Origin: Microcoleus vaginatus_C
GTDB taxonomy: Bacteria > Cyanobacteriota > Cyanobacteriia > Cyanobacteriales > Microcoleaceae
NCBI GenBank assembly: GCA_040004035.1
Contig: JAMPLN010000005.1
Direction: 5' to 3' (one strand)
Length of the DNA stretch: 64,000 nt
The notes beneath the pieces are model-generated. The model was not told where the DNA came from. It made no database searches and worked only from the letters and a program-made list of their open reading frames with translations. The position numbers and the translations under genes are program-made. Below are positions 62,880-64,000 of the stretch, piece after piece (positions within the stretch are counted from its first letter, which is position 1; the number at the start of each line of letters is the position of its first letter).

Positions 62880-63554
62880 TCAAGATTTCAAACTATTCTC
62901 TTGTCCGGCTTTAGCCTCCTGAGCAACTTGCTCAACCTCATCTTTGGCGAGAATTGCCAAAGCTGTCTCTGCTTCTGCACCGCCCAACCGCCGCAAAGCT
63001 TGGGCGACTCTGTAACGGATCTGCCAATCTGCATTGGAAGCGTAGGGAAGCAGCAGCGGCAGCGCGCGTTTATCTCCCAATTCACCTAATGCGCTGATGG
63101 CAATGGTTTGGATCAATTCGTTTTCAGAAGTCAGGGCATTTTCTAACATTGGAAAAGCTTTCGGATCTCCCATTTCTCCCAAAGCAGCAATGATGCTCAG
63201 TTGCACCAACCATTCAGAGGTACTGCTATAAACTTGCTGCAAATCTTCTAAAGCATCGGTTAATTTCAATGCGCCCAAAGCATCGGCTGCTGCTGCTTGC
63301 ACGTCGGGTTCGGGGTCGTTGTTCAAGCTGTTTCGCAGTACCTCTAAAGCGTTCGGCAGATTCTGCGTGCCGAGGGTTGATATTTGGCTGACTGCTGCGT
63401 AGCGAACCCGGACGTTTTGGTCGCCGATCGCAATTTGAATTAGTTTATAGGCGATCGCGGGTTCGAGTTGCCGCAGTTGGTTGACTGCTCGCAGCCTTTC
63501 GCCAAAATCCTCGGAATTCAGCAATTGTTCGACAGACTCAGGGGTAATGCTCAT
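62880..63554 (-). CDS. nblB: NblB-like HEAT-repeat protein
   Basis: A 224-residue all-helical protein of about six HEAT repeats (VRVRYAAVSQISTLG, PDVQAAAADALGALK, EWLVQLSIIAALGEMGDP, IQTIAISALGELGDKRA, WQIRYRVAQALRRLGG). The repeat order and length match my memory of cyanobacterial NblB, which is related to the CpcE/F lyases and takes part in phycobilisome breakdown under nutrient starvation, probably by detaching bilins. The ATG is preceded by an AAAATCT array within four bases. Confidence 0.85.
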   Translation of the reverse strand: MSITPESVEQLLNSEDFGERLRAVNQLRQLEPAIAYKLIQIAIGDQNVRVRYAAVSQISTLGTQNLPNALEVLRNSLNNDPEPDVQAAAADALGALKLTDALEDLQQVYSSTSEWLVQLSIIAALGEMGDPKAFPMLENALTSENELIQTIAISALGELGDKRALPLLLPYASNADWQIRYRVAQALRRLGGAEAETALAILAKDEVEQVAQEAKAGQENSLKS

Positions 63555-63588
63555 CGGATTTTAGATTTTAGATTTTAGATTTTAGATT
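63555..63588. repeat. AAAATCT array at the nblB start
   Basis: Four TTTTAGA units on this strand ending three bases from the start codon of the minus-strand gene. Confidence 0.9.
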
Positions 63589-63674
63589 TGGTAATTGGTA
63601 ATTGCCAAAAGTGAGCGAGATTGAAAGAGCGATCGGCTCGTTTTCTGATACAGTCCTGGAACTGCAAAAGCTAA

Positions 63675-64000
63675 TTAAGACTCGGCCGCCATCGCTCGAA
63701 TAATATCTCCCCTAGTGAGGATGCCGATTACTTTGCCCCCAGCATCGACTACTGGCAATCGGTGGATGCTGCGATCGTGCATCAGTTTTGCAGCTTCTGG
63801 GAGAGATTTGTCGGGATCGATGGTAACTGGCTCTTTACTCATCGCTTCTCCTACTGTTTGCCCTAAAGCCTTGTGGAGTTCTCGCTCATAACGACCTGGA
63901 TTTTCTAGGTAAATCACGCTGTCGAGCACCATGATATAAGCGGGCGGAGTTACGCCGGTTTCCCGCCACATCAAGTCGGTTTCGGAGATGACTCCTACCA
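63675..64000 (-). CDS. CBS-domain pair protein (5' end outside the window)
   Basis: The frame is open to the window edge (VGVISETDLMW), so the N-terminal part and the start are missing; the Met-like codon at 63974 is internal. What is seen is the end of a first CBS motif, a linker helix (VYLENPGRYE-like) and a second CBS motif (AMSKEPVTIDPDKSLPEAAK, then HRLPVVDAGGKVIGILTRGDIIRA broken by loops). CBS pairs bind adenosyl ligands and regulate partner proteins; cyanobacteria have many free-standing ones. Confidence 0.9.
   Translation of the reverse strand, partial: VGVISETDLMWRETGVTPPAYIMVLDSVIYLENPGRYERELHKALGQTVGEAMSKEPVTIDPDKSLPEAAKLMHDRSIHRLPVVDAGGKVIGILTRGDIIRAMAAES

Overview
The window comes from a filamentous cyanobacterium, most likely of the Microcoleus/Oscillatoria/Phormidium group. 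The evidence is the very frequent HIP1 palindrome (GCGATCGC), genes typical of cyanobacteria (an NblB-like HEAT protein, DUF3110, a Ser/Thr kinase-GUN4 fusion, XisH/XisI, a type IV pilin of the G/H class, TamB) and many families of short dispersed repeats, above all tandem arrays of the heptamer AAAATCT. The exact genus is inferred.

Layout. 0-5 kb: bioY-like transporter, lspA, a B12-binding-type radical SAM protein, a HigB/HigA-like toxin-antitoxin pair, an SRPBCC protein and a small CPXCG protein. 5-17 kb, mostly housekeeping: C26 glutamine hydrolase, a membrane protein, an FAD oxidoreductase resembling the N-terminal half of cyanobacterial SelD, a family-10-like glycosyl hydrolase, aldo/keto reductase, M20 amidohydrolase, bioD, a Pro-rich-tailed kinase, YqeY and PRPP synthetase. 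17-25 kb: a decayed DUF3747/SLH protein, xisH-xisI with a near-perfect sigma-70 promoter, and a two-gene unit of a 1434-residue SF1 helicase with a long insertion plus a winged-helix-like partner. 25-31.6 kb: tRNA-His, kinase-GUN4, manganese catalase, sirohydrochlorin chelatase and uroporphyrinogen-III methyltransferase (together towards sirohaem), and a homocysteine biosynthesis protein. 31.8-36 kb: a Uma2 hot spot with two nonsense-broken copies in inverted orientation around an AI-2E-type transporter and one intact copy between two 190-bp direct repeats.

36-45.4 kb looks like a surface glycosylation and methylation locus: methyltransferase, type IV pilin, TPR-SPINDLY O-GlcNAc transferase, two glycosyltransferase-like proteins that share an unrecognised C-terminal module, and an FkbM-methyltransferase fusion. 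45.5-49 kb is accessory and degraded: TPR protein, Uma2 remnants and a decayed IS66-family element with visible inverted repeats. 49-56 kb is one giant TamB gene. 56-64 kb: DUF3110, murQ, a P-loop kinase-like protein, a GGDEF-EAL protein with an altered GGDEF motif, a histidine-kinase remnant, a CAP-RTX protein, the NblB-like protein and a CBS protein cut by the window edge.

Most notable: AAAATCT arrays end within a few bases of the start codon of six unrelated genes, always in the same orientation relative to the gene, and the same heptamer is built in frame into 300-bp modules of tamB. The helicase/winged-helix pair next to XisHI, and the shared C-terminal module of the two glycosyltransferases, are the best candidates for undescribed systems. 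All identifications are from reading the sequence and family knowledge; no database search was run.
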